Source: Saccopteryx bilineata (Eukaryota > Chordata > Mammalia > Chiroptera > Emballonuridae). Taken from it: a DNA stretch of 64,000 nucleotides. The stretch covers positions 130,688,266-130,752,265 of the forward strand of contig NC_089491.1 in NCBI RefSeq assembly GCF_036850765.1, given 5' to 3'. A program made the position numbers and the translations under genes. Below are positions 25,531 to 36,240 of the stretch, piece after piece; the stretch's first letter is position 1; each line of letters opens with the position of its first letter. Under the pieces are notes generated by a model. That model saw only the letters and a list, made by a program, of their open reading frames with translations. It was not told the DNA's origin and searched no databases.

Positions 25531-25948
25531 TTCATTCTTTTTATGGCTAGAGTAATATTCCACTATATACATGTACTATGGCTTTTTTATCCACTCATCT
25601 GTTGATGGGCATTTGGAATGCTTCTGTGCTTTGGCTATTCTAAGTAATGCTGCAGTTAACAGGGATGTATATGATCTTTCAAATTAATATTTTGGGTTTA
25701 CTCTAATTCCTTCATTAGAAGTAAATTATTTGCAGATGGGTATTATTAAACTTAACTTTTTAAAGAAACTTCTGACAAATAACCTGTGATTGCCGGTTTT
25801 CAGAGTATCAGTGTGCTTGAGAAACGGGCGTCTCTTGCCACTAGTTTTGGTATAACTTTTCCTGTCTGGAGCCCCTTGCGGAGGAATTTGGGCTTTGGGG
25901 ATTGTTTTTCTTGTTTTCCCTGGCCTAATATCCCTTTCCCACATACAG

Positions 25949-26121
25949 ACCGTTGGGCGGGAACTGCTGCTACATTTAATTGAATATCTCGTAACCAGTG
26001 ATGGAAAAGACCTTGAAATCACAAGATTAATCAATAGTACCCGAATACACATCATGCCTTCCATGAACCCAGATGGATTTGAGGCCGTCAAAAAGCCTGA
26101 CTGTTTTTACTCTAATGGAAG
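25949..26121 (+). CDS. CPM: Carboxypeptidase M exon (residues 87-144)
   Basis: This 173-bp exon lies between the acceptor ACATACAG and the donor GTAAGA. It enters in phase 0 and leaves after two bases of Arg144. It begins [15 protein letters not shown], directly continuing the MHGDE zinc motif of the previous exon, and carries the family signature [12 protein letters not shown]115-S-T is an N-glycosylation sequon that also exists in the human protein. C138 is kept. The reading frame is open throughout and differs from human only by conservative changes (for example E98 and L108). No frameshift or stop is present. Confidence 0.97.
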
Positions 26122-26703
26122 GTAAGAATGAGCTGGTTAATCTTTATTTAAAATAAAACAATACAAAGGCCCCCAGAAGAGAGTATCCCTTGGCCCTGTC
26201 GAGGGGAGTTAGGGAACCATCTTCTAGCCTGTGTCATGCCATCACTGTGCCACACTCCTCAGGGCCGCCTGCCCATTGCTGGGAGGGGAAAGGTGCAACC
26301 TTGAAGAAGGCGGCTTCGCTCCTGCCCTGCTGTTCTGGCTGCAGTTGCGGTCCTCCCCCCCACACCCCTACCCCTGCTGGGCTCTGACTGGCCTTCACCC
26401 TCTGCAGTTTCTTGACCTTTCTTTCTCCTCGCAGGGCAGGCTCCTGCACAATCCTCACCCCTCCTGCAGCTTAAATGGCCTGTCCTCAAAGCCTCCTTCC
26501 CTAACCTCTCATATGGTGGGTTCTCGCTTAATACTGCTGTCACCCAGCATTTATCAGACTACAAGCTACCCAAGGGTAGAAATCCTCTCCACTGTGTTCA
26601 TCAGTATTAAGCCCCCCAGGGCCCAGCAGGGTCCCTAGGCCCTCAATAATTACCATTTGATTTATTAAGCCAGCACAAGAACTAAACACAAAGAAGAGTA
26701 AGT

Positions 26704-27069
26704 TGTTTTGTTGGTTTTTTTTTTTTTGTATTTTTCTGAAGCTGGAAACGGGAAGAGACAGTCAGACAGACTCCTGCATGCACCCGACCGGGATCCACCC
26801 AGCACGCCCACCAGGAGGCGATGCTCTGCCACGACCAGAGCCACTCCTAGCGCCTGGGGCAGAGGCCAAGGAGCCATCCCGAGTGCAGGGGCCATCTTTG
26901 CTCCAATAGAGCCTCGCTGCGGGAGGGGAAGAGAGAGACAGAGAGGAAGGAGAGGGGGAGGGGTGGAGAAGCAGATGGGCGCTTCTCCTGTGTGCCCTGG
27001 CCGGGAATCGAACCCGGGACTTCTGCACGCCAGGCCGACGCTCTACCACTGAGCCAGCCAGCCAGGGCC
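26704..27069 (-). repeat. Family A SINE
   Basis: Antisense and close to consensus. TSD AAGAAGAGTAAGT at 26691-26703 and from 27070. Head complement ends GCCAGCCAGGGCC. Confidence 0.95.
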
Positions 27070-27714
27070 AAGAAGAGTAAGTCTTATAGCATTTTTTTAA
27101 GTGAACAGATCTTCAAGACTTTTGTCTTCATAATAAAACAAAATAGGAAACTTAGAACTGGATCACTTGGCCCAGTATCTTCGTATCTCCTCCCAGTTCA
27201 AAATGTTCGCATCCTCCGTGGCCAGCCTCCTCTTCCATCAGCAGCAGTTGGGCTCTAGGCATTCAAGCTTCAGCACAATCTTGTTTGCAGTTTTAGCCAT
27301 TTGCAGAAAATCGGCTTCGTCTGCCCACCGTGACCCCTCTGCTTCCTGTCCTCACCCGCTTTCCCCACACAGCACAGCACCCTCGCCCTTCTGATCCGGT
27401 GTCCCTCTGAGGGGTTGCTGCCGCCACGCTTCTCAGAGTCCGCAGGTTGTAGGAACGTTCACTGTGTTAGCGAGAGGGCTGTCAGCATGGAAAGCAGTAT
27501 TTTTCATTTACAGTTTATTTTGTTTCATGTTGCCTCTGGAAGGTTGGGATCTCTCAAATGCCTAATATACATTTACACTATATCTGTGCAACTAAAAATT
27601 TGGTTGCTTTTACCAAAAATAAATTAAACCTCACCACTGGATTCCCTTCCAGTTTTTCTGACACGTTTAAACATGGCTGGTCCCCTTTTCAGAAAGACAC
27701 TTGTGTAGAGCGGC

Positions 27715-28172
27715 ACTTCCAGTTGTTTCTGTTATCAAATTCTATGGAACAAACCACCCCAAAATTTCGAGACTTAAACCAACAACCACTTTAATTTACT
27801 CTCAATTCTATAAGTTAGGAATCAGGACAGGGCAGAGCAGGGGTGGCCACTCTATATGCCATGATGTCTGGGGCCTCAGCTGGGGTCTGGTGAGACAACT
27901 AACTTGGGACCACATCTCTGGAATCTCAGTTCCAGTTGTCACCCGGGTTTCTCATTTTTCTGTGCGCACTCTCCACATGGCTAACGTTGGGACCTCAGGG
28001 TTCGAAAAGGAAGTATTCCAAGAGCAGTAGCCTCCAAACGGAAATACCTGTCCAACCTCTGCTTACCTCAATAGCTAGTCCCATAGGTGAGAGCAAGTCA
28101 CACGAGAGGGGACTACCTATTGTGTGATTGCCAGGCGTGGGTCCCTGGAGGCTGCCAAGTCCACCACCCACC
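27715..28172 (+). mobile_element. Old ERVL-type LTR (MLT2-like), degraded
   Basis: Resembles MLT2 LTRs as I remember them: a CTGTTATCAAA-like start, ACCCCAAAATTT...GACTTAAA, TAAGTTAGGAATCAGGACAG, CTCCACATGGCT and GAGAGGGGACTAC in the right order. It has internal losses and no clear TSD. Assigned by pattern only. Confidence 0.5.
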
Positions 28173-28290
28173 ACCCCAGCATTCATATTTGGAAAAACAC
28201 CTGAAGCCCAGACAAAAGCTCTACACATTGCACAAACCCACTCTCTCACAACCAACAGTAGTAAACCCTAAAAAATTCTTTCTTTTAAAG

Positions 28291-28475
28291 GGAAAATAGT
28301 AACTTCTATGACCTGAATAGAAATTTCCCCGATGCTTTTGAATTTAATAATGTATCAAGGCAGCCTGAAACTGTGGCAATCATGGAGTGGCTGAAAACAG
28401 AGACATTTGTCCTCTCTGCAAACCTCCACGGTGGTGCCCTGGTGGCCAGTTACCCATTTGATAATGGTGTTCCAG
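28291..28475 (+). CDS. CPM: Carboxypeptidase M exon (residues 144-206)
   Basis: This 185-bp exon follows a polypyrimidine-rich acceptor ending TTTTAAAG. It ends before the donor GTAAGT, with one base of codon 206. The first base completes Arg144; the exon then encodes [16 protein letters not shown] and, near its end, [21 protein letters not shown]153-R154 belong to the substrate carboxylate-binding NR pair of M14 enzymes, and H190 is the third zinc ligand. N164-V-S is a glycosylation sequon shared with human. The open frame runs upstream into the intron by chance, so the acceptor AG and homology define the start. Confidence 0.97.
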
Positions 28476-29210
28476 GTAAGTCAACACGGCCGGCTCTGGC
28501 TCTCTCCATCCAGAGTGAAACTGTAAACTCTAACTCTCTGCCTTTGAGTAGGGATGAACTCTTCTCACCACGTAACCTCTCTGGCAGGGATAGAAAGAGC
28601 CTCATTTTCTCAACCCTGAGCCATCCTTCCTACAATTTATAAACAGGAGATGGACAGTGTGGCTGAATTGACAAGCAACAACAAGATTATTTGACATTCA
28701 TCAATGAAACAGTAAAATTAGGATTTATATTAACTCACTAGGGGCAACATGGCTAAGAGAAAATAAAAATAAAACAACCTTTTCTCTGCTAATCATATGA
28801 GTAATAATTCCTGACTCTTCTTGAAGCTCTTCAAGATGTATGTACCGAGGACTTAAGTATTACAGTGGCTTCATTTAACCCCATAGTACCTAAAAAAAAA
28901 TTTTTTTTAAACAACTTTACTGACCTTCAGAAATTAGCAAGAGTGACTAAGAGTATATTTAACTGTTGATCTGATTCAGGAGGACTTTGGATCTGTAGAT
29001 GGCTTACTTTGTGTGATGTCACCTTGTGTATGTTCACTGAACCCAAGGAAGAAGAGTGGAGGGAGCACGCGTAGACGTGGATAGAGGATTTCTCTCTAGG
29101 AAATCTGAGCCTGTGTGTGTGATGTGATGGTGTATTTGCTAATATGGCACTGTGTGCTCCCTCTTACTCTAGTGCCAACACAAAGGTCTTGGTTTGTCTT
29201 TCACACACAG
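28476..29210 (+). other. CPM: CPM intron (0.7 kb), phase 1
   Basis: Short GT-AG intron between the exons for residues 206 (split codon). No repeat or other feature is recognised. Confidence 0.93.
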
Positions 29211-29381
29211 CAACTGGGACATTACACTCCCGGAGCTTGTCCCCTGATGATGATGTTTTTCAACATCTTGCAAATACCTACGCCTCAAGAAATCTCAACA
29301 TGAAGAAAGGAGATCAGTGTAAAAATAAAATGAACTTCCCTAATGGGATTACAAATGGATACTCTTGGTATCCACTCAGAG
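29211..29381 (+). CDS. CPM: Carboxypeptidase M exon (residues 206-263)
   Basis: This 171-bp exon lies between the acceptor TTTCACACACAG and the donor GTGAGT, in phase 1 on both sides. It encodes [17 protein letters not shown], the conserved SRSLxPDDD loop, then [17 protein letters not shown] and [10 protein letters not shown]242 is kept. The tyrosines of the GYSWYPL block include the position equivalent to Tyr248 of pancreatic carboxypeptidases (inferred from family alignment as I remember it). Because both introns are phase 1, loss of this exon would keep the frame but remove part of the substrate pocket. Confidence 0.97.
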
Positions 29382-29669
29382 GTGAGTTTCTCTTCATTTC
29401 CACCGTGCTCCTTTCTGCCTGCAACCAGGACACCTGCTGCTTTGTGCTGAGCCCAGCAGTTGTCATCAGTTTGTTAAGCACAGCACAGTCCCTACAGTCA
29501 CAAGAACAGTGAGTACGACTGGTCCTTTGAGCGATGCTCAGACATGTTCCTCACTGCCAAGGATGCCTTCATTCTTTCAGGTGCTCACATAGCCTTGTCC
29601 TACTATGAGTCAGGAGCTATGCCAAGAAAGATGAGCAGGACACCGATTTTCACCCCAAGTTTACTACCT

Positions 29670-29799
29670 GGAACGCTGAGGTCACTGGTTCGAAACCCTG
29701 GGCTTGCCTGGTCAAGGCACATATGGGAGTTGATACTTCCTGCTTCTCACCCCCTTCTTTCTCTCCCTTCTCTAAAATGAATAAAAATTAAAAAAAATT
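29670..29799 (+). repeat. Family C SINE, 5' truncated
   Basis: Begins at ACCTGGAACGCTGAGG, lacking the first 45 bases or so, including the A box. The CCAAGTTTA repeat on both sides suggests it inserted in truncated form. Confidence 0.85.
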
Positions 29800-31425
29800 A
29801 ACCAAGTTTAATAGGGAAGAATGACATGCATATAAATAATTGTAATGGCAGTATAATTCGAATAAAAATAGATTTAGAAAAGGTACAGTGTACCAGGGTA
29901 TAAAGCCAAAACACAATAGGGAGTGAAGACCTTGAAGAAACCTAATGGGGGCAGCTCCTTAGATCCAGTTAATTATTGCCAAGCCACAGTGGGTCCCAGT
30001 AACGCCAGCTCTTCCAGTTTGTAAAACAAGCTGGATTTGTGCATGAAGCCTCATGATTTTAAAGCTACTTTGCAGGCTAAACAAACAAGCTCTTCAGGCT
30101 GGACACAGTGGGAGGGAGGCCTCCAGCTTTCCAACCTTGGAACAGGATGGCCAAGTGAGCAAGGGGAGGTAAGGAGACTGCCAGGTAGGAACATGGGAGG
30201 GGGATGCTTTCATCAGGAAGAGTAACAGAAGCAGAAGCCCAGAGATGTCAGAGAACTCCTTTTAGGCACTCAGTCTAGGCACTGAGAGGAAATAGGATGG
30301 ATCTAGGATGGAAGGATGTGAGGGAAGACAGTGAGCTGGAATCAGGTTTCCGTGGCCTCCGGGGGCAGTGCCCCTTTGAGGCTGATTGGCCTGACCCTAC
30401 CAACTGCAAACTTCAGGCCGCATTTCTGCAAACAGGCCACTTCCCCAGTTGTTACTTGGAGTGTGGATGCGATCAATTAGTCTTGCGTAAGCTGGTACTT
30501 TTATGTCTGGACGGCTTTCTGCCAGCTTTCCAGGTAATGTAAATAAACCTAGACTGTGAGTGACAGGCAGCAGGGCCAGAGAGGTACCACAACACCCCAG
30601 ACCTCTCTGCAGTCCCAGATACAGCCTCCCAAGCTCTGCCTCAGAGCTCCACCTGATCCCTGCTCACCACTCTTCACAGGGAGGAAAGGGCCCCTCCTGT
30701 CCACTGGCAGAGCTGTCCTTCCATGCACATAGTGTGTAAATTTCAAGACAGATCCAGATGTGTGGGAAATTAGCTAGGAACTCAATCTTGCTGTCAAGAA
30801 TTGTTCCCATGTGTGTAAGCTGTGTGTCCTTCTGATGCAAAAAAGCAGACAGAGCCAGCTACTTTACGGAGCTTAACACAAAGCATTCTGGCTCAGCCTG
30901 GAGGTTTCATCAGCCAGGCCTGACTGGCCTCATTCAGGGGTGCACACACTCTCCACACCTGGTATTCTCAATCCTGCATGCTTTGCACACTTGCTGTACT
31001 ATCTAAAGTCTGTCTACCTGATGCACAGCCATCCGCCGAGGGCTGTTGTTTTGTTTCTCTCTCCATTTCTTCCCTCTTCTGTTTCATGCTGAAAATGAGG
31101 TCAGAGAGAAATATAAAACTCTCATTAAGAGAAAAATAGAAAAGACAGAAAAATTCTTCCTGGCTAGAATCTGGATCTACATAGATACTACTTAATATTT
31201 CAATAACATTTTATTTTGACCATTTTTTTAGCATAAGCTTTTTTTTCTACTTTAGAATTTCCCAAATACCCTGATGGCGTTGAGAGTATGTATCTTATTG
31301 GGCAGATATAAAGTATAACAAATTAAAATCTCACAGAAACCACTTTCTTCAAAGTTACTATATTTCATCGAATCCCAAATGGCATTGATGGTAAAATGTA
31401 ATAATGTATCAAGAAAGGAAATGTT

Positions 31426-31726
31426 GCCTGACCAGGCGGTGGCGCAGTGGATAGAGCGTCGGACTGGGATGCGGAAGTACCCAGGTTCGAGACTCCGAGG
31501 TCGCGCGCGGGCTCATCTGGCTTGAGCAAAGAGCTCGCCAGCTTGGACCCAAGGTCGCTGGCTCCAGCAAGGGGTTACTCGGTCTGCTGAAGGCCCACGG
31601 TCAAGGCACATGTGAGAAAGCAATCAATGAACAACTAAGAAGTCGCAACGCGCAACGAGAAACTGATGATTGATGCTTCTCATCTCTCTCTGTTCCTGTC
31701 TGTCTGTCCCTGTCTATCTCTGCCTC

Positions 31727-31758
<32 letters not shown>
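31426..31758 (+). repeat. Family B SINE
   Basis: Close to consensus with a 28-bp A-run. TSD GAAAGGAAATGTT at both ends. The right TSD adjoins the family A copy that follows. Confidence 0.95.
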
Positions 31759-31760
<2 letters not shown>

Positions 31761-31771
31761 AAGGAAATGTT

Positions 31772-32156
31772 GGCCCTGGCCGGTTGGCTCAGTGGTAGAG
31801 TGTCGGCCTGGTGTGCAGAAGTCCCGGGTTCGATTCCCGGCCAGGGCACACAAGAGAAGTGCCCATCTGCTTCTCCACCCCTCCCCCTCTCTTTCCTCTC
31901 TGTCTCTCTCTTCCCCTCCCGCAGCGAGGCTCCATTGGAGCAAGGATGGCCCAGGCGCTGGGGATGGCTCCTTGCCTCTGCCCCAGGCACTGGAGTGGCT
32001 CTGGTTGTGACAGAGCGACGCCCCGAAGGGGCAGAGCATCGCCCCCTAGTGGGCAGAGCGTCGCCCCCTGGTGGGCGTGCTGGGTGGATCCCGGTCGGGC
32101 GCATGCGGGAGTCTGTCTGACTGTCTCTCCCCGTTTCCAGCTTCAGAAAAATAAAA

Positions 32157-32187
<31 letters not shown>

Positions 32188-32188
32188 A
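31772..32188 (+). repeat. Family A SINE
   Basis: Nearly intact, with duplicated GCAGAGCATCGCCCCCT/GCAGAGCGTCGCCCCCT units at about 32032-32070. (AAAT)n tail; shares the target site of the preceding family B SINE. Confidence 0.95.
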
Positions 32189-32353
32189 GGAAATGCTGCC
32201 TGCCAAACTAATGACACAATGATGTTTCTCCACCATCAAATTTAGGACACATCCAATTCAGAGATTTTAAAATGTGAAAAGTTTTTCATCTTAGAAAACA
32301 TGAAATATGGTTATGCTCCCTCGAAAATAGGCCCTCCAGAGGTCAGACTAGAA

Positions 32354-32672
32354 CAGGGGTCAGGAACCTATGGCTCACGAACCAGATGTGGCTCTTTTGA
32401 TGGCTGTATCTGGCTCGCAGACAAATCTTTAATTAAAAAAATAGTAATGTTAAAAATATAAAACATTCTCATGTATTACAATCTATTCATTTCCTACCGC
32501 TCATGTTCATGGTTGCGGGTGGCTGGAGCCAATCACAGCTGTCCTCCGGGACAACACCAAATTTTTATTGGGTAATGCGTAACGTACACGGGTCATTGTA
32601 TGGCTCTCATGGAATTACATTTTAAAATATGTGGCGTTCACGGCTCTCTCAGCCAAAAAGGTTCCCAACCTG
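32354..32672. mobile_element. Nonautonomous hAT element, 319 bp, with 8-bp TSD
   Basis: Left end CAGGGGTCAGGAACCTATGG; the right end is the complement of CAGGTTGGGAACCTTTTTGG. Flanked by GACTAGAA at 32346-32353 and 32673-32680, the 8-bp TSD of the hAT superfamily. Same family as 60050-60366. Confidence 0.88.
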
Positions 32673-32789
32673 GACTAGAAGGTGCCCCGGGGCAGTGGCA
32701 GCCCCAGGAGCAGCAGCGGGCCAGACCCGTCCCCCCTCAGGAGCCGGCACAGCACCCTTCTGTCCTTCCCAGGGACAGTTGGATGTCAT

Positions 32790-33000
32790 GGGTAAGAGCA
32801 CCTGGGCTCGAGCAGGAGCCTGTGGTCTGGTCTGTCATCCCCGGCTAGGATGCGTGGGCATGTTACTTAAGATCTGTAATTAAGTTTCCTCATCTTAAAA
32901 TATGAGTAGTAATTGCTCTGAGGCTTAAATGAGCAGATACAAAGCTCTTCAAACAGTACTTAGCAAGAGTGAATGCTCAGTAAATGTTGACCATGATTAT
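32790..33000 (+). repeat. MIR relic
   Basis: Sense MIR: GTAAGAGCACCTGGGCTCGA, TTTCCTCATCTTAAAATATG, TGAATGCTCAGTAAATGTTG. Confidence 0.7.
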
Positions 33001-33439
33001 TCCTCCAAATTTGTGTACTTAGCTTTATGTAACAAATGTATTTATAAATGGTTTGTAGGAATATTTTAAAAGAAATCTCACTGTAGTGTACATCTGTTTA
33101 AAATGTAATTTAGGGAAGAAATGTAATTGGAAGAATCTTTTTGTTATGCCCTGATTACAAAATAGAACCCTTCCCCTACCCCTCACTTAATTTTATGCGC
33201 AGTTGAACTTCAATCAGCTGTGATCTAGTTACCCATATGGGAATATTTACGATTGCCTGGTCATGCCTGGGTAATAAATTGTCAAACCCTGATTTTATAT
33301 GCTAATAGGTCAAATTCATCTTTTCCTGTTTATATGTATTTTCCTTGCAACTGCCTGATTAACTTGTCCTCAAGACATGGGACACTTGGCTCCACTCCAG
33401 TTTTAGACCTTAAAAAATATTAAATATGCTTGTGTTTAG

Positions 33440-33592
33440 GTGGAATGCAAGATTATAACTACATCTGGGCCCAGTGTTTTGAAATTACGTTGGAGCTGTC
33501 ATGCTGTAAATATCCTCGCGAAGAGAAGCTTCCACTCTTCTGGGATTCTAACAAAGCCTCGTTGATTGAATACATAAAACAGGTGCACCTAG
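33440..33592 (+). CDS. CPM: Carboxypeptidase M exon (residues 263-314), catalytic glutamate
   Basis: This 153-bp exon follows the acceptor GTGTTTAG and ends with the first base of Gly314 before GTTTGT, a weak but usable donor. It encodes [25 protein letters not shown] and then [13 protein letters not shown]281 in the FEITLELSC block is the catalytic general base/acid of the M14 family. C275, C284 and C285 are all present. The end of the exon is the linker from the catalytic domain into the C-terminal transthyretin-like domain. Phase 1 on both sides. Confidence 0.97.
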
Positions 33593-34134
33593 GTTTGTCA
33601 GATTTTCTTATTAATTCCCATTAACAGAAAATATAACATCTAGCAGAACCTTTGGGTTAGCCCCTATTTATATCTTCTAGGTACAGCTCCTCATTTTCAT
33701 ACCAGAATTAATGGTTAAGAATTCTCTCGGCATGAGTATCTGCAGTGTGTGAGAAATGCCATGCCCGTGAGTTCATATAAGAGAAAGCATGGTGTATGTT
33801 ACTTTAATGTGGGGATGTAAAATCCAGAGGACGTCTAATTTTACAAGTTGAACGACCTGGAAATCTGGCAAAAGATCAGGAAATCAGGTTGTTACTGTTA
33901 CATCATCTCCCAGTTAGAAAAAATGAAAGTTTGCTTGTCGCCTGCCACACAATTTCACAAACTCAGAGAACATTGGACATGCCATTTTGCATTTTTCTGT
34001 ATCTGGGGCAGTAATCAGGCACCATTAGCTTTAACCTCTCCCACCCCTCCACTCTGCCAAGTGACTCAGCACTGGGAATCATCGCAGCTCATTTTTTGAC
34101 AGTTGTCTGATCTTTATCACAGACTAACTGTGGC

Positions 34135-34295
34135 AAGAGTGGTAGTTCTCAAATTTGTGCAGCCGACTCGAGAGAGTTTGCTAAAACACAGATTGCCAGG
34201 TCACATCCCCAGAATGTGATTTATTGGGTCTTGAATGGTTAACATCTTCCCAAGTGATGCAATGCTGCTGATCCAGAGAAACACCCTGCCGTGGT
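34135..34295 (+). mobile_element. MER5A-type relic
   Basis: GTGGTAGTTCTCAAATTTGTG, TAAAACACAGATTGCCAGG, CCCAGAATGTGATTTATTGGG and CAAGTGATGCAATGCTGCTG match the MER5A order; the right terminus is eroded. Confidence 0.55.
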
Positions 34296-35828
34296 GATGA
34301 TGGAATCACACCCAATTCAAGGTTATTGTTCCTGTCTGTGCCTCTTTGGGCAGGGTGTAGAAGGCTCTTCTGCATTGCTAGAGGTAAAGTTATTCTTCTC
34401 CATTCAGAATGGCTTGGGGGAAGAAACAGCAGGAATTGGCACAATAGTTAGGCTACCACATCAAGCCAAAGTAGAGGGTGTATGTTTGTGTTGAAGAGGT
34501 TTGTATTGTGTGTCTGCTGCATAATTGCATAATTCCTGTAATTTTCTGCATGCTTCACACCTGCTAAAAGAGATGGAGATGGTTGAAGGAAGGAAGACAA
34601 AGAAGCACAGAGGTATGGGGCTGAGTACAAGAATTAAGAGCTTTCCTTGGCTACACATCCCAAAATGGATGCCCCTCCCCCTTTCATGTCTATATCTTTC
34701 CTGTGCCCCCCCCCCAACACAATACACAGAGATTGTTGGTGGACTCACAGGGCTGTGTCTGACTGGCTGAGACACAAGTGGGGTAGGCCTGGTAGGTTGA
34801 TTTCCCTGACAGGAGATGTTACAAAATTTCCTTTTTCTTCTTCACCAGCATCTTAACATCTATTAAGCTTATCTTTGGGTCTTTCTCCTTTCTAATTGCC
34901 ATCAGATTTTGTTTCAGGTCCCCTCTTGCTTAATATTCTGGTATTTCTCTACTAGGTTTTCCTCATGAGGAACATAATAATTTAACCTTTCTATTGTATT
35001 TCTACCTATAGTGACCTTTTAGAGTGTATTCTATCTTTCCTAAAAGTCCTCCTCCATCAGCGTCAAGAGCGGAGGGCAACGGAACATGAAATGTGCCCCA
35101 TGTAACTGCACTAGTATTTGTGGCCTTTTAATCTACTTGTGAAGATTACTTACCAAGCACCAAATTAAGGCAGGCTCTGAAGTACCATGTTGACATAATA
35201 TTGCCATTGAAGGAGTTTTGTAAACTGTTAAATAACATACACACTCTAGCATAACTATTGTCATTATTAATTTGGAAGGATTACAAGTCCATTTACACTA
35301 AGTTTTATAAAGAATATGTATCTGTCTGCCTGTCTCCATAATCTGACATGCACTTAAATATATATACACATCAACCCTGCCCCCTTGTGGTTTAAAACAA
35401 GGGCATTTTTTTTTGTAGTTTAATCATGAACTATTTCAAAACACAGATACAGTGTAGTTATTGTTACTCGATAGAAAGGTTCTCTTCATATTGGTGCCCA
35501 GTAGAGAAGCCAAAGAATATTTTTATTTGTCGGTGCTAGAAGTGAATACCTCCTTATTGGTATTGTTCTGGTTTAATAAAATTGTTGATACTTAACAATC
35601 TAAGTCACATTCACTGGTCCAGTTTCACCACTTGCTAAAATGCCTCTGGGTCGCTGAGATTTTGACCCACCGGAAGTCTTGGGCCTGTTTTATTTGGGAA
35701 GGAAAGGCCTCTTGCTCTAATGGCAGGCCTGGCCAGGAGGTCAGGAGCCTTGGTAAGACCAGCTCTTTTATCATCCACCCCATGTGTAAAACCTTGAGCT
35801 AGCCACTTGTCCACACTACAGTTTTAGT

Positions 35829-36240
35829 CAACTGTTGGGCTCTCTGTTCTATTCAACTGTTGGGCTCTCTGTTCTATTCCACTGATGTTATGCCATATTG
35901 TCTTGATTATTATACCTTTGTAGTCCAGTTTGAAATCAGGAGCATGATAGCTCTCACTTTTTTTAAAGTTTTTTTTTTAAGTTTTATTTATTGATTTTAG
36001 TGAGAGGAAGGGAGAGAGACAGGAACATCGATCTGTTTCTGTGTGTGCCCTGACCGGGACTGAACTGGCAACCTCTGCACATCAGGAAAATGCTCTAACC
36101 AACAGAGGTATCTGACTAGGGCCCACTTTGTTTTTTCTCAAGGTTTCTTTGGTTATTCAGGGTCTTCTGTGGCTCCATATAAATTTTAGGATTAGCTGTT
36201 CTAGTTCTGAGAAGAATGCCATTGATATTTTAAAAGGGAT
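35829..36240 (-). mobile_element. Antisense L1 fragment
   Basis: Complement of L1 sequence: GTTCTATTCCACTGATGTTA, then after the family D SINE GGTTTCTTTGGTTATTCAGG and TCTGAGAAGAATGCCATTG. It includes a 25-bp direct duplication at 35829-35853 and 35854-35878. Confidence 0.6.
35960..36122 (-). repeat. Family D SINE nested in antisense L1
   Basis: Complement of a Ves-like SINE: GTGTGCCCTGACCGGGACTG (B-box region), then CTCTAACCAACAGAGGTATC (A-box region). Confidence 0.8.

Larger units (their letters stand above)
24795..25700 (-). mobile_element. Antisense L1 3' fragment
   Basis: The + strand reads as the complement of an L1 3' end: TCAGGTGTACAACATAGTGG, TATTTCACTTAGCATAAC, ATGGCTAGAGTAATATTCCA and CTGTTGATGGGCATTTGG in the expected order. 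It is split by a mariner-like element (25135-25255) and a family D SINE (25361-25530). Confidence 0.8.
12950..25948 (+). other. CPM: CPM intron (13.0 kb), phase 0
   Basis: GT-AG intron between the exons for residues 86 and 87. It contains family A, B and C SINEs, a nested L1/SINE complex at 15.6-16.2 kb, an AT-rich block at 18.87-19.0 kb, an L2-like relic at 21.1-21.4 kb and an antisense L1 with a mariner-like insertion at 24.8-25.7 kb. The stretches 12950-14106, 14482-15218, 17317-17650, 19001-21124, 21401-22334, 22557-22917, 23301-24382 and 25701-25948 show no feature I can name; open frames there do not resemble known proteins. Confidence 0.9.
26122..28290 (+). other. CPM: CPM intron (2.2 kb), phase 2
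   Basis: GT-AG intron splitting the Arg144 codon. It holds one antisense family A SINE (26704-27069) and an old ERVL-type LTR (about 27715-28172). I recognise nothing in 26122-26690 or 27083-27714. Confidence 0.92.
29382..33439 (+). other. CPM: CPM intron (4.1 kb), phase 1
   Basis: GT-AG intron with a 5'-truncated family C SINE, a tandem B-A SINE pair (31426-32188), a hAT element with TSD (32354-32672) and a MIR relic. I recognise nothing in 29382-29659, 29800-31412 or 33001-33439. Confidence 0.92.

Noticed and set aside
31601..32239. 212-residue open frame on the - strand
   Set aside because: It runs through the complement of two SINEs and their A-runs; low-complexity and repeated at other SINE copies. 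Not a gene.
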